NCBI GenBank assembly: GCA_017997825.1
Contig: JAGOEH010000018.1
Coordinates: forward strand, 1-28,035
From: Candidatus Delongbacteria bacterium
Lineage (GTDB): Bacteria; JAGOEH01
Length of the DNA: 28,035 nt
Direction: 5' to 3'
The notes beneath the pieces are model-generated. The model did not search any database, was not told the origin of the DNA, and was given only the letters and a program-made list of their open reading frames with translations. The position numbers were made by a program, and so were the translations under genes. Below are positions 8,488 to 17,342 of the stretch, in pieces (position 1 is the first letter of the stretch; every line of letters starts with the position of its first letter).

Positions 8488-8506
8488 ATTGTAAGCGATA
8501 TATATA
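8478..8506 (+). promoter_or_regulatory. candidate promoter of the homocysteine/aspartate-family operon
   Basis: TTGATT (8478-8483), 17 bases, TATATA (8501-8506). It lies about 90 bases upstream of the first gene's ATG in the most AT-rich part of the intergenic region. The leader has a small CCGC/GCGG hairpin but nothing resembling a SAM riboswitch or T-box. Confidence 0.5.
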
Positions 8507-8595
8507 TAACAATTGGCCCGTTTGGATTGAACGACCGCAAGATTCGGCGGACCGGACAATTATAACCAGGAAGCATGAAACGAGGATTTTTGGAA

Positions 8596-9957
8596 ATGAA
8601 GAAGAGTTATCAAGAGATTAACGATAAAATCCGGCAGAACAAGGCGGTGGTCCTGACGGCCGAGGAGATGACGCAGTTGGTTCAATCGGAAGGACCGGAA
8701 GCGGCGGCCCGCAAGGTTGATGTGGTCACTACCGGAACCTTCGGAGCTATGTGTTCTTCCGGAGTATTCATGAACTTTGGGCATACCGATCCCCCTCTCA
8801 AGATGGAAAGAATCAGTCTGAACGGGGTCAAGGTTTACGGAGGAATTGCGGCGGTGGATGGGTATCTGGGTGCGACCGAAAAGAGTCAGGCTGAGCCGGA
8901 AACCTATGGCGGCGCACATGTGATTGAGGATCTGATCCGGCGCAAGCCTCTTTCGTTCCACGCGGAAGGACAACCGACCGGATGCTATCCCGGACGATCG
9001 GCCGACGGCATGATCACTCTGGACGATCTGAACCAGGCTGTGATGCTGAATCCCAGAAATGCTTATCAACGCTATAATGCCGCCGCCAATACTTCCGATC
9101 GGCCTCTCCACACCTATATGGGAAAATTGTTGCCGCATATCGGCAATGTCACCTATTCCGGCGCCGGGGAGCTCTCCCCCCTCAACAATGATCCGCAGTT
9201 CCGGACCATCGGAACCGGGACCCGCATTTTTCTGGGTGGAGCGGAGGGATATATCGTCGGTTCCGGCACCCAGCACAGTCCGACCGGCCATTTTGCCACA
9301 CTGATGCTCCAGGGAGACCTGAAGACGATGGATCCGGAATTTATTCGGGCCGCCACCTTTCCCCACTACGGTCACACCCTATATGTAGGAATCGGAATTC
9401 CCATTCCGATTTTAGACGAAGCGATGGCGTTGGCTACGGCTGTCTCCGACCGGGAGATCACGGTCAGTATTATCGATTATGGGGTTCCTCATCTTCGGCG
9501 GCCGGCCATCAGGAGCGGCGTCAGTTATCAGGAACTCAAATCGGGCTGGGTGGAGATCGAGGGACGATCGATCAAAACCTATTGCCTTTCAAGTCTGATA
9601 ACCGCCCGCAAAATTGCTTTAACGCTCAAATCCAGGATTGAGAAGGGACTCTTTTTATTATCCGAGCCGGTGGCTCCACTCTCACGGGACGACAGTCCGC
9701 ATCCCTTTCGAACCACCGAGCAGATTCGGGAATCCGAACCGATGCCGGTGACGGAGCAATCCCCGCAGCGCATTACACTGGATCCATCCCGCTGCGTACG
9801 GTGCGGTATGTGCACCCTCTACTGCCAATTCAATGCCCTGACCCAGGGGAATGACGGTTTGCCGGTGATCGATCGGGATCGGTGTACGCTCTGCCTGGCA
9901 TGTATTGGAGGCTGCCAGTTACGCTGTCTCACGCTTTCGGCCTCCGGCCGGGTATGA
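8596..9957 (+). CDS. homocysteine biosynthesis protein (DUF39/COG1900) fused to a 2[4Fe-4S] ferredoxin domain
   Basis: Protein of 453 residues. Residues 1 to about 360 are the HcyBio/DUF39 domain, known in methanogens to make homocysteine from aspartate semialdehyde and a reduced sulfur donor. Its two conserved cysteines are visible in FGAMCSSGVFMNFGHT (Cys53) and GQPTGCYPGRS (Cys130). The C-terminal 60 residues carry two CxxCxxCxxxC motifs (CVRCGMCTLYC and CTLCLACIGGC), a bacterial ferredoxin. There are no CBS or NIL domains. I prefer the ATG at 8596, where family homology begins (MKKSYQEINDKIR); an ATG at 8575 is an alternative. It is the first gene of the operon, and its stop overlaps the next start as ATGA. 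Adjacent lysC, thrA and asd supply its substrate. Family assignment is firm; the in vivo role is inferred. Confidence 0.9.
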   Translation: MKKSYQEINDKIRQNKAVVLTAEEMTQLVQSEGPEAAARKVDVVTTGTFGAMCSSGVFMNFGHTDPPLKMERISLNGVKVYGGIAAVDGYLGATEKSQAEPETYGGAHVIEDLIRRKPLSFHAEGQPTGCYPGRSADGMITLDDLNQAVMLNPRNAYQRYNAAANTSDRPLHTYMGKLLPHIGNVTYSGAGELSPLNNDPQFRTIGTGTRIFLGGAEGYIVGSGTQHSPTGHFATLMLQGDLKTMDPEFIRAATFPHYGHTLYVGIGIPIPILDEAMALATAVSDREITVSIIDYGVPHLRRPAIRSGVSYQELKSGWVEIEGRSIKTYCLSSLITARKIALTLKSRIEKGLFLLSEPVAPLSRDDSPHPFRTTEQIRESEPMPVTEQSPQRITLDPSRCVRCGMCTLYCQFNALTQGNDGLPVIDRDRCTLCLACIGGCQLRCLTLSASGRV

Positions 9958-10667
9958 TAGTCCGCGAACGTTATCGCCAAGGGGAAACCATCGCCAATCT
10001 GATGGCCGAGCCGGATACTATTCCGATCATCAAGCATGAAATGGGATGCCGGCGCCGTCAGATCCAGGACTATATCCGGCGTGACCCGGAATTTCTGAGC
10101 AGTCTGGAACCGCGACCGGTTGCGGACGATGCCCCCTGGATCGTCAAGCGGATGGCTCGGGCGGCGCAGATCGCCGGGGTTGGTCCCATGGCCGCCGTAG
10201 CCGGCGCAATCGCAGCCGCCGGCGTCGAATCCGCTCTGTCGAACGGCGCCGACCACGTCATCATCGATAACGGCGGGGATATCGCCCTGGCAACCACCCA
10301 GCCGATCACCATCGGCTTATATACGTACAATTCCCCTTTCCGGGATCTGGCAGTCATCATTCCTCCCACCCCCCGGATACTCGGAATCTGTACCTCCTCC
10401 GGCGTGATCGGCCACTCCCTCAGTTTCGGAAATGCCCAGGCCGCTACCGTCTTTTCCCACGACCCATGTCTGGCGGACGCTATGGCCACCGCCCTGGGAA
10501 ACCGGATCACCAGCCCCGATCCAGCGGCCATCCAAACGGCCCTGGAGCACTGCATGCATCAGGAAATTCTGGGCTGTATCGTCATCATCGATGACTATAT
10601 CGGCCTGATCGGAGAGATTCCAAAACTCTGCCGATCAACCATCGATTACGAATCTATCGCAAAATAG
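9954..10667 (+). CDS. UPF0280/COG2122 family protein (ApbE-like; sulfide assimilation into homocysteine)
   Basis: Protein of 237 residues matching the UPF0280 pattern: YRQGETIANLMAEPDTIPII near the N-terminus, the YIRRDPEFLSSLEP segment, a glycine/alanine-rich stretch VGPMAAVAGAIAAAGVE, and HVIIDNGGDIAL. In Methanosarcina the COG2122 protein works with COG1900 and a NIL-ferredoxin in making homocysteine from sulfide. Here it directly follows the COG1900-ferredoxin gene, overlapping it by four bases (ATGA), which suggests coupled translation. The frame extends upstream to 9882, but the homologous part begins at or just before the chosen ATG, which has only a weak ribosome site. The exact chemical role is unsettled; persulfide handling or activation of the acceptor is plausible. 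Confidence 0.85.
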   Translation: MIVRERYRQGETIANLMAEPDTIPIIKHEMGCRRRQIQDYIRRDPEFLSSLEPRPVADDAPWIVKRMARAAQIAGVGPMAAVAGAIAAAGVESALSNGADHVIIDNGGDIALATTQPITIGLYTYNSPFRDLAVIIPPTPRILGICTSSGVIGHSLSFGNAQAATVFSHDPCLADAMATALGNRITSPDPAAIQTALEHCMHQEILGCIVIIDDYIGLIGEIPKLCRSTIDYESIAK

Positions 10668-10676
10668 GAGATAAAA

Positions 10677-12044
10677 ATGAAAGTCATGAAGTTCGGCGGC
10701 GCCAGTCTGAAAGACAAATCAACCTTCCTCTCCACAGCCGGGATCATCACCCGGGATCCCCAGGACAAAATTGTGGTCCTCTCAGCCGTTTACCAGATGA
10801 CCAACACCCTGGAACAACTGATCAACGATGCCAAAAAGAATGAAACCCTGATCCGGAAAGGGATCGACCGCATTAAAACGACACATCATATCATCGCATC
10901 CCAATGTATTGAAAATCTGGAAATCCTGGGCCAAACCATTCAGAATATTGACGATAAAATCCAGAAACTGGAGCGTCTGCTCTATGGCATTGCCTATACG
11001 GAAGAGATCACCAAAAAGATTTACGCCTTGATCATGAGCTTCGGAGAACGCCTGGCCGTTATTGTCATGGCCGGGGTACTGGAATCGATCGGATTCAAAT
11101 CGGTCTATTTGGAATCGGACAAGATCGGGGTCATCTCCGACGATTCATTCGATAATGCCACCGCCATTCTGCCGCTGGTTCAGAAAAACCTGTTGAAAAA
11201 TGTCGTTCCGCTGATCAAAGAAGGATATATTCCTCTGGTGACCGGGTTTTTCGGGGTTAACCAGAAAGGGCAGGTCACCCTTTTCGGCCGCAACAGTTCC
11301 GACTATACCGCCGCCGTAATAGCCCACGGCGTCAAGGCCAAGGTACTGGAAATCTGGAAAGATGTAGACGGATTCATGAGCGCCGATCCCAAACTGGTCG
11401 ATAAGGCCTATCTGATCGACAAACTCTCCTATTATGAAGCCGCCGAGCTCTCCTATTTCGGGGCTAAAATTCTGCATCCCCGCACCGTCGAACCCTTAAT
11501 CCCCGAATCGATCCCGATGGTGATCAAAAATCTGCTCCATCCCGATAACAGCGGTACCGAGATCGGCCCGACCACCTATCAAAAAGAATCGATCATCAAA
11601 AGTGTTACCTACAATAAAAACATCTCCGTCCTGAAAATCCAGGGAGCCGGGGTCGGCTATAAACCCGGCGTCATATCGGAAATCGGCGCCATACTGGCTG
11701 ATTCAGGCATCAACATCTATTCCATCATCACATCCCAGACCTGCATCAACCTGTTGATCGACCACAAGGATGCCGATATGAGTACTCAGATCCTCCAGAA
11801 CCTGGGAGACGGCATTATCGATTCTATCGATCATCGGGATGACGAATTGGTGGTGGCCGTGGTCGGAGCCGGAATCGACCGGACTCCGGGACTGGCAGCC
11901 AAGGTGTTCAACGCCGTCGCCCGGGAAAATATCAATATCGAAATGATTTCGTCCGGCGCATCGGATGTGGCCACCTATTTCATCGTCAAGGAATCCAGTC
12001 TGAAAACCGTGGTCAATGCCATTCACCAGGAATTTTTTCAATAA
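10677..12044 (+). CDS. lysC: aspartate kinase (monofunctional)
   Basis: Protein of 455 residues that phosphorylates L-aspartate to aspartyl-4-phosphate, the entry step to lysine, threonine and methionine. The amino-acid kinase domain starts MKVMKFGGASL, with alanine where most have FGGTS. It contains the SFGERLAVIVM segment, GRNSSDYTAA and IWKDVDGFMSADP, then SYFGAKILHPRT. Residues from about 310 to the end form two ACT repeats (for example SVLKIQGAGVGYKPG and ELVVAVVGAGIDRTPG), so allosteric control by an amino acid is likely. TAGGAG precedes the ATG, nine bases after the COG2122 stop. It shares the operon with a second aspartokinase, so the two are probably feedback-regulated by different end products. 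Confidence 0.93.
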   Translation: MKVMKFGGASLKDKSTFLSTAGIITRDPQDKIVVLSAVYQMTNTLEQLINDAKKNETLIRKGIDRIKTTHHIIASQCIENLEILGQTIQNIDDKIQKLERLLYGIAYTEEITKKIYALIMSFGERLAVIVMAGVLESIGFKSVYLESDKIGVISDDSFDNATAILPLVQKNLLKNVVPLIKEGYIPLVTGFFGVNQKGQVTLFGRNSSDYTAAVIAHGVKAKVLEIWKDVDGFMSADPKLVDKAYLIDKLSYYEAAELSYFGAKILHPRTVEPLIPESIPMVIKNLLHPDNSGTEIGPTTYQKESIIKSVTYNKNISVLKIQGAGVGYKPGVISEIGAILADSGINIYSIITSQTCINLLIDHKDADMSTQILQNLGDGIIDSIDHRDDELVVAVVGAGIDRTPGLAAKVFNAVARENINIEMISSGASDVATYFIVKESSLKTVVNAIHQEFFQ

Positions 12045-12056
12045 AAGGACAGAATC

Positions 12057-14492
12057 ATGAGAATCGCAAAATTCGGCGGCACATCGGTCGGCAGTCCGGA
12101 CGCCATTTCACAGGTGATCCGTATCATTCAAAATCAACCTTATCAGGCCGTTGTCGTATCGGCATTCAGCGGAGTCACCGATCAGTTGATCCGGATCAGT
12201 CAGTTGTCGGCCCGGCATGACAACCGGTATCTGGACCTGCTGGCGGAATTAAGGCAGCGTCACACCGAGGTTATCCAGTCCCTGATACCGGATGGGAATA
12301 CCCAATCGCTGACCACCCGCATCGAATCTCTCTTCGCCGAATTGGCCGATCTGCTTCACGGGGTCTATCTGCTGCGTGAGTGTTCTCTGCGGAGTCTGGA
12401 CTACATTCAGAGCTTCGGAGAACAGTTGTCGGCCGTCATCATTACCGAAACAGCCCGTCAGCGCGGAATCGAGGCCGAGTATCTGGATGCCCGGAGACTG
12501 ATCATCACCGATGAAAACTTCGGCCGGGGCAGAGTCTTGCCGGAACTGACCGAAGCGGCCATCCAATCCCATTTCAGACAGCATTCCAGTCTGCAAGTGA
12601 TGACCGGATTCATCGCCTCCACCCGTCACGGTGAAACCACCACCCTGGGACGTGGCGGGTCCGATTACACCGCCGCCGTCGTCGGCGCGGCTCTTCAGGT
12701 CGAAGAAATCGAGATCTGGACCGATGTCAACGGCATCATGACCGCCGATCCCCGCAAGGTCAAAAAAGCCTTTTCCCTGGACACCATCAGTTTCGAAGAA
12801 GCCATGGAGATGTCGCATTTCGGCGCTAAAATCATTTACCCCCCCACTATCCAGCCGGCCATGGACAAAAAAATCCCGATCCGAATTAAAAACACCTTCA
12901 ATCCTGACTTCCCCGGCACCACGATCCAGGCGCAAGGGAACGGCAAGTCCTATATGATACGGGGCATCTCTTCCATCCAGAATATCGCTCTGCTGCGGGT
13001 TCAGGGCAGCGGAATGATCGGAGTCACCGGTATCGCCATGCGGCTCTTCTCGGCCCTGGCCCGGGAGAAAGTCAATGTGATTCTGATCACCCAGGCCTCC
13101 TCCGAGCATTCCATCTGCCTGGCAACCGCTCCCGAATCGGCGGACAAAGCCAAAGCAGCCATCGAACAGGAATTCGACCTGGAACGCCGGGCCAATCAGA
13201 TCGATGAGGTGCTGATCGAAACCGATCTATCGATTCTGGCGGTCGTCGGTGAAAAAATGAAACGCACGGTCGGGATCTCCGGCCGCCTTTTCCATGCTCT
13301 GGGCCGCAACGGAATCAATGTCGTAGCCATCGCCCAGGGATCATCGGAACTCAATATCTCGGTGGTGATCAACCGCCAGGATGAGTGTAAAGCCCTCAAC
13401 GCCATCCATGATACCTTTTTCCTGTCCGAAACCCGTTCGCTGAACCTGTTCATGACCGGATGCGGACTGATCGGGTCAACCCTGCTGAAACAGATCAGGA
13501 CGCAGATGGAGAGGTTGCGAGACCGGATGAGCCTGGATATCAAGCTGATCGGATTGAGTAATTCACGGAAAAGAGTAATGGATGAAAATGGAATCGATCT
13601 GGATCACTGGAAAAGCCGGCTGAAGCAATCCGATCAAATAGCGGATTTTGAGCGATTTATTCAACAAATGAAAGATTTGAACCTTCCCAATACGATCTTT
13701 ATCGATTGCACGGCGGATCAGACGATTGCCGAGCGTTACGGAGACATTCTGGAAGCCAGCATTTCGGTGGTCACCCCCAACAAACGCGCCAATACCGGAT
13801 CATACCATTACTATCAGAAGTTGAACAGCACAGCGGCCCGGTATGGAGCCCGTTTTTTGTATGAGACCAATGTCGGAGCCGGACTCCCCATTATCAGTAC
13901 CCTCCATGACCTGACCGCCAGCGGTGACAGCATCCATCGAATCGAAGCCATCCTCTCCGGAACGATCAGCTATATATTCAACAATTTTAAGGGCGATACC
14001 CTGTTCAGTCATTGGGTCGAACAGGCCCGCCGCCAAGGATTGACCGAACCGGATCCGCGGGATGATCTGAATGCCCTGGATGCAGCCCGTAAACTGCTGA
14101 TCCTGGCCCGGGAAACCGGTCTGCCGCTGGAATTGAATGATATCCATATCCAGCCGATCCTGCCGGAAGAATGCCTGGCGGCCGAAAATGCCGAACAATT
14201 CATGAAAATCCTGCCCCGCTTTGATGATTATTTCTCCAACCTCAAAAACCAGGCTGAACAAGCCCATAAAGCCTTGCGCTATATTGCCCGTCTGGAGAAC
14301 GGCCGGGCCAGAATCACCCTGGAATCGGTCGACAGCTCCCATCCCTTCTATGATCTCTCCGGGAGCGACAACATCATTGCCTTCACCACCGAACGCTACA
14401 ACCTGCGTCCGCTGGTAGTCAAAGGTCCTGGCGCCGGAGCCGAAGTCACCGCCGCCGGAGTCTTCGCCGATATCATCCGATTGGCTGAATAA
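12057..14492 (+). CDS. thrA: bifunctional aspartokinase / homoserine dehydrogenase
   Basis: Protein of 811 residues, close to E. coli ThrA (about 820). Kinase domain residues 1-290: KFGGTSVGS, SFGEQLSAVI, GRGGSDYTAAVV, IWTDVNGIMTADPRK and SHFGAKIIYPPT. ACT repeats span about 305-455. The homoserine dehydrogenase domain runs from about 463, with the dinucleotide-binding GCGLIG, then TPNKRANTGS, YETNVGAGLPII, ILSGTISYIFNNF and EPDPRDDLNALDAARK, all expected for an active enzyme. It catalyses the first and third steps from aspartate to homoserine. AAAGGA precedes the ATG, 12 bases after lysC. With asd downstream the operon can make homoserine, while the upstream genes draw on the same aspartate semialdehyde for homocysteine. 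Confidence 0.95.
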   Translation: MRIAKFGGTSVGSPDAISQVIRIIQNQPYQAVVVSAFSGVTDQLIRISQLSARHDNRYLDLLAELRQRHTEVIQSLIPDGNTQSLTTRIESLFAELADLLHGVYLLRECSLRSLDYIQSFGEQLSAVIITETARQRGIEAEYLDARRLIITDENFGRGRVLPELTEAAIQSHFRQHSSLQVMTGFIASTRHGETTTLGRGGSDYTAAVVGAALQVEEIEIWTDVNGIMTADPRKVKKAFSLDTISFEEAMEMSHFGAKIIYPPTIQPAMDKKIPIRIKNTFNPDFPGTTIQAQGNGKSYMIRGISSIQNIALLRVQGSGMIGVTGIAMRLFSALAREKVNVILITQASSEHSICLATAPESADKAKAAIEQEFDLERRANQIDEVLIETDLSILAVVGEKMKRTVGISGRLFHALGRNGINVVAIAQGSSELNISVVINRQDECKALNAIHDTFFLSETRSLNLFMTGCGLIGSTLLKQIRTQMERLRDRMSLDIKLIGLSNSRKRVMDENGIDLDHWKSRLKQSDQIADFERFIQQMKDLNLPNTIFIDCTADQTIAERYGDILEASISVVTPNKRANTGSYHYYQKLNSTAARYGARFLYETNVGAGLPIISTLHDLTASGDSIHRIEAILSGTISYIFNNFKGDTLFSHWVEQARRQGLTEPDPRDDLNALDAARKLLILARETGLPLELNDIHIQPILPEECLAAENAEQFMKILPRFDDYFSNLKNQAEQAHKALRYIARLENGRARITLESVDSSHPFYDLSGSDNIIAFTTERYNLRPLVVKGPGAGAEVTAAGVFADIIRLAE

Positions 14493-14634
14493 ATCGAATT
14501 ACGCCTCTAATCCCGCAGCCGCTTTTTTCACCCGAGTCACCCCCGACCGGATCGAGGCCCTTCACCAACCGGAATCAATCCCATCGAACACGATCTAACC
14601 GATAACCTACTAAACCCCAAGTAAGGATCCAATT
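14493..14634 (+). other. C-rich, G-poor spacer between thrA and asd
   Basis: This is the only sizeable gap in the operon. The transcript here would be rich in C and poor in G and stable hairpins, the composition of Rho-loading sites, so partial Rho-dependent termination before asd is conceivable. An open frame of about 40 codons runs through it without a good start codon or known homology. No intrinsic terminator or clear promoter is seen. Confidence 0.25.
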
Positions 14635-15729
14635 ATGACCTTATCATCCCCCCATCCCCGAATACCGGTCGGCATTCTGGGCGCCACCGGAAGTGTGGGA
14701 CAGAAATTTATCGAGCTGCTGTCTCGGCATCCCTGGTTCGAAATCAAAGCCCTGGGGGCATCGGAACGTTCGGCCGGCAAACCCTATCGGGAAGCGGCCA
14801 ATTGGTTCATGTCCAGCCCCCTGCCGCAAGAGATCGGCCACATGACGGTACTCCCCTGCCGGGCCAAGGATTTTCCATGCCGCCTGGTTTTTTCCGGCCT
14901 GGACGCCTCGGTAGCCGGAGAAGTCGAAGAGGAATTCGCCCAAGCCGGCTGCATCGTGATTTCAAACTCACGTAACCATCGATTCGATCCGTGGGTGCCG
15001 CTGCTGATTCCGGAAGTCAATCCCGATCATCTTGATTCGACCCGATTTCAGCCGTACAACGGCGGCATGATTGTGACCAATCCCAACTGCTCCACCATCG
15101 GTCTGGCAATGGCGCTCAAACCGCTGGACGACCAATTCGGACTCGACCTGGTCCAGGTCGTCACCATGCAGGCCATATCAGGCGCCGGTTATCCCGGTGT
15201 CCCCAGCCTGGATATCATCGATAACGTTATCCCGCTGATCAAGGGCGAAGAGGAAAAAATGGAAACCGAACCCTTGAAGATACTGGGAAAATTACAGAAA
15301 GACGGCACCATCCGTCAGTCAAATTTCAAGATCAGCGCCCATTGCAACCGGGTCGCCGTAATTGACGGCCACACCGAAAGCGTGACAGTCAAACTGAAAA
15401 CCAAAGCCGACCCCCCCCAGATCATCAAGGCCTGGCGTGAATTTCGCAGTCAGGCTCAGATTCTGAATCTGCCGACTGCACCACTCCAACCCATCTACTA
15501 TCACGAACAGGAAAACTATCCCCAGCCCAGACTGCTTCGGAATCTGGATAAAGGGATGGCCGTCAGTATCGGCCGGTTACGCCCCTGCCCGATCATGGAT
15601 TATAAATTTACCCTATTGTCTCATAACACAGTCCGCGGTGCGGCCGGAGGCGCCATTCTGAATGCCGAACTGCTGGTCAAAAAAGGCTTAGCCCCGGCCC
15701 TGAACCTTACGCCGGATTCGCTGACTTAA
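14635..15729 (+). CDS. asd: aspartate-semialdehyde dehydrogenase, archaeal/fungal-type
   Basis: Protein of 364 residues that reduces aspartyl-4-phosphate to aspartate semialdehyde with NADPH. The NADP-binding loop is VGILGATGSVGQ. The catalytic cysteine is Cys152 in VTNPNCSTIGLAMAL, and the histidine of SAHCNRVAVIDGH is the expected acid/base. Length and the sequence around NPNCSTIG fit the archaeal-type enzyme rather than the usual E. coli type. AAGGA lies seven bases upstream of the ATG. It is separated from thrA by 142 bases but has the same orientation and pathway. Its product is the branch point for both homoserine and direct homocysteine formation. The last 42 bases overlap the convergent murJ gene. 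Confidence 0.93.
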   Translation: MTLSSPHPRIPVGILGATGSVGQKFIELLSRHPWFEIKALGASERSAGKPYREAANWFMSSPLPQEIGHMTVLPCRAKDFPCRLVFSGLDASVAGEVEEEFAQAGCIVISNSRNHRFDPWVPLLIPEVNPDHLDSTRFQPYNGGMIVTNPNCSTIGLAMALKPLDDQFGLDLVQVVTMQAISGAGYPGVPSLDIIDNVIPLIKGEEEKMETEPLKILGKLQKDGTIRQSNFKISAHCNRVAVIDGHTESVTVKLKTKADPPQIIKAWREFRSQAQILNLPTAPLQPIYYHEQENYPQPRLLRNLDKGMAVSIGRLRPCPIMDYKFTLLSHNTVRGAAGGAILNAELLVKKGLAPALNLTPDSLT

Positions 15730-17280
15730 CCGGCTGAAGACCGTCGGAATCGGATTCATGCTCACATAGAGCGCCAGCCAGATTCCAATCACCACCAAGC
15801 CTTTAATAGTCAGCGAAATCATCGATTCCAATTTTCCCTGATCAAAAACCAGATCAAAATATCGGGTAATCCCGATCAAAGCCAATGACAGCATCCCGAC
15901 TGCTCCATAAAACAGCGGCCGGGATGGCTCATGGCGAATGAAATCCCCCAATTCCCGATGCGTATAGCGGCGAATTACCAGCCAATTGATAAAAAATGCC
16001 AGGGAATTGGCCAAGGCTATACCGGCATGATTCAGCAGGCTGAACTGAACCAGCACCAGCGAAAACAGGATATTGATTCCCGAACCGATCATCGACATGG
16101 TGAGAGCATATCGATTCTTGTTGAATAAGGATAACACCCGGGTATAATACCCCACCATGCTCATCGGCAGCAAACCGACCGAATACCAGACCAACGCCCA
16201 ACTGGTCAGATCCAGGGAAGAGGCGTCAAAACTTCCGCGGCGCAGCAGCAGATTGACCAGTTCCGGAGCCCCGATAATCATGACCAGACTCACCGGAATA
16301 AATAAAAAATAGTTCAGTCTCAATCCACGGCTGTAAATCTGATCAAATCCTTTAAAATCCTGTAAACTCTTCATCCGGTTCAGAATCGGATTGACGGCCC
16401 TGGAAATGGAAAGCGAGAGAATGGCAAACGGTAACTGGTAGACCCGTTGAGCATAAAAGATGGAGGAGGTGGCTCCCGGCACCAGGGTGGTAGCCAGAAA
16501 CCGGCTGAAGACCTCCGAGCTTTTATTGAACAAAGCATTATAGGTAATAATCCGGCTCTCTTGCCGGATCAGTCCGAAATCCTGCTCCGGATCCTTCAGG
16601 ATCGGGTGATAGCGAAGCTGATGATCGCTTTTGAACGTGCGGTTGAACAGAAACGGCAACTGAATCACCAACTGGAGCAGAGCACCCAGCACATACCCTA
16701 CCGCTATGGAATACCCCCCGATCAATGGTTGCAGGAACACAATCCCGGCAATCACCCCCAGGCTCAACATCACCGGTGCAAAAGCAAAAATCCAGTTTTT
16801 TTCGAAAAAGTTCAGGATCGAACCGACCAGAGAGGCCAATCCGATAAACAACATAAACGGCAGCAGTATCAAAATCAGTTTAAGACTCAGTTCATAATCA
16901 AAATCCCCTGAGGCAAAAATAAAACCGAAAAGATGAGGAAAGTGGGTCCGTAATGAAAAGAAAAGTGGAATCACCAGATAGAGCAAAAAGGTGGCCACCA
17001 TCAGAATAATGAAAAACCAGTTGCAGATGACGGAGATAAACCGCCAGGCCCGGGCTTGATTCCCCTGGTCATAAATGGTTTTGAAGGGCGGCATAAACGC
17101 CCGCTCCACCATGTCTTCACCCAGAATCTGGCGGAAAAGATTGGGAAAAATCAAAGCCAGGGTAAAAGCATCAGCCACCCGGGATGTTCCGAAATAGGAC
17201 GCGACAATGATCTCGCGGATAAATCCGAAAACCCGGGATACCAGTGTCCCGGTCAAAAGCTTGAAAATATTACGCCACAT
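15688..17280 (-). CDS. murJ: MurJ, lipid II flippase
   Basis: Integral membrane protein of 530 residues with about 14 hydrophobic segments, of the MVF/MurJ family that moves lipid II across the inner membrane for peptidoglycan synthesis. The N-terminus is highly typical: LVSRVFGFIREIIVASYFG, then ADAFTLALIFPNLFRQILGE and ERAFMPPF, carrying the conserved arginine and aspartate of the flippase cavity. The ATG at 17280 (MWRNIFKLLTGTL) is chosen because the family starts there; the frame opens further upstream, but that part overlaps the prsW-like gene and has no homology. The ribosome site is weak (AAGAGAA). It lies 62 bases after the PrsW stop and may share its promoter. Its 3' end overlaps asd by 42 bases on the opposite strand. 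Confidence 0.92.
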   Translation of the reverse strand: MWRNIFKLLTGTLVSRVFGFIREIIVASYFGTSRVADAFTLALIFPNLFRQILGEDMVERAFMPPFKTIYDQGNQARAWRFISVICNWFFIILMVATFLLYLVIPLFFSLRTHFPHLFGFIFASGDFDYELSLKLILILLPFMLFIGLASLVGSILNFFEKNWIFAFAPVMLSLGVIAGIVFLQPLIGGYSIAVGYVLGALLQLVIQLPFLFNRTFKSDHQLRYHPILKDPEQDFGLIRQESRIITYNALFNKSSEVFSRFLATTLVPGATSSIFYAQRVYQLPFAILSLSISRAVNPILNRMKSLQDFKGFDQIYSRGLRLNYFLFIPVSLVMIIGAPELVNLLLRRGSFDASSLDLTSWALVWYSVGLLPMSMVGYYTRVLSLFNKNRYALTMSMIGSGINILFSLVLVQFSLLNHAGIALANSLAFFINWLVIRRYTHRELGDFIRHEPSRPLFYGAVGMLSLALIGITRYFDLVFDQGKLESMISLTIKGLVVIGIWLALYVSMNPIPTVFSRLSQRIRRKVQGRG

Positions 17281-17342
17281 GCAGAATTCTCTTTTCTTTC
17301 CAGACTGAACTATCAATTCGTAATCAACACGATTCGGATTCG

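Noticed and set aside
8334-8576. Small minus-strand open frame of about 80 codons in the divergent promoter region
   Set aside because: It covers the proposed plus-strand promoter, has no ribosome site, and the translated sequence resembles no family.
14480-14600. Open frame of about 40 codons between thrA and asd
   Set aside because: There is no ATG/GTG with a ribosome site, it overlaps thrA out of frame, and the peptide has no recognisable content.
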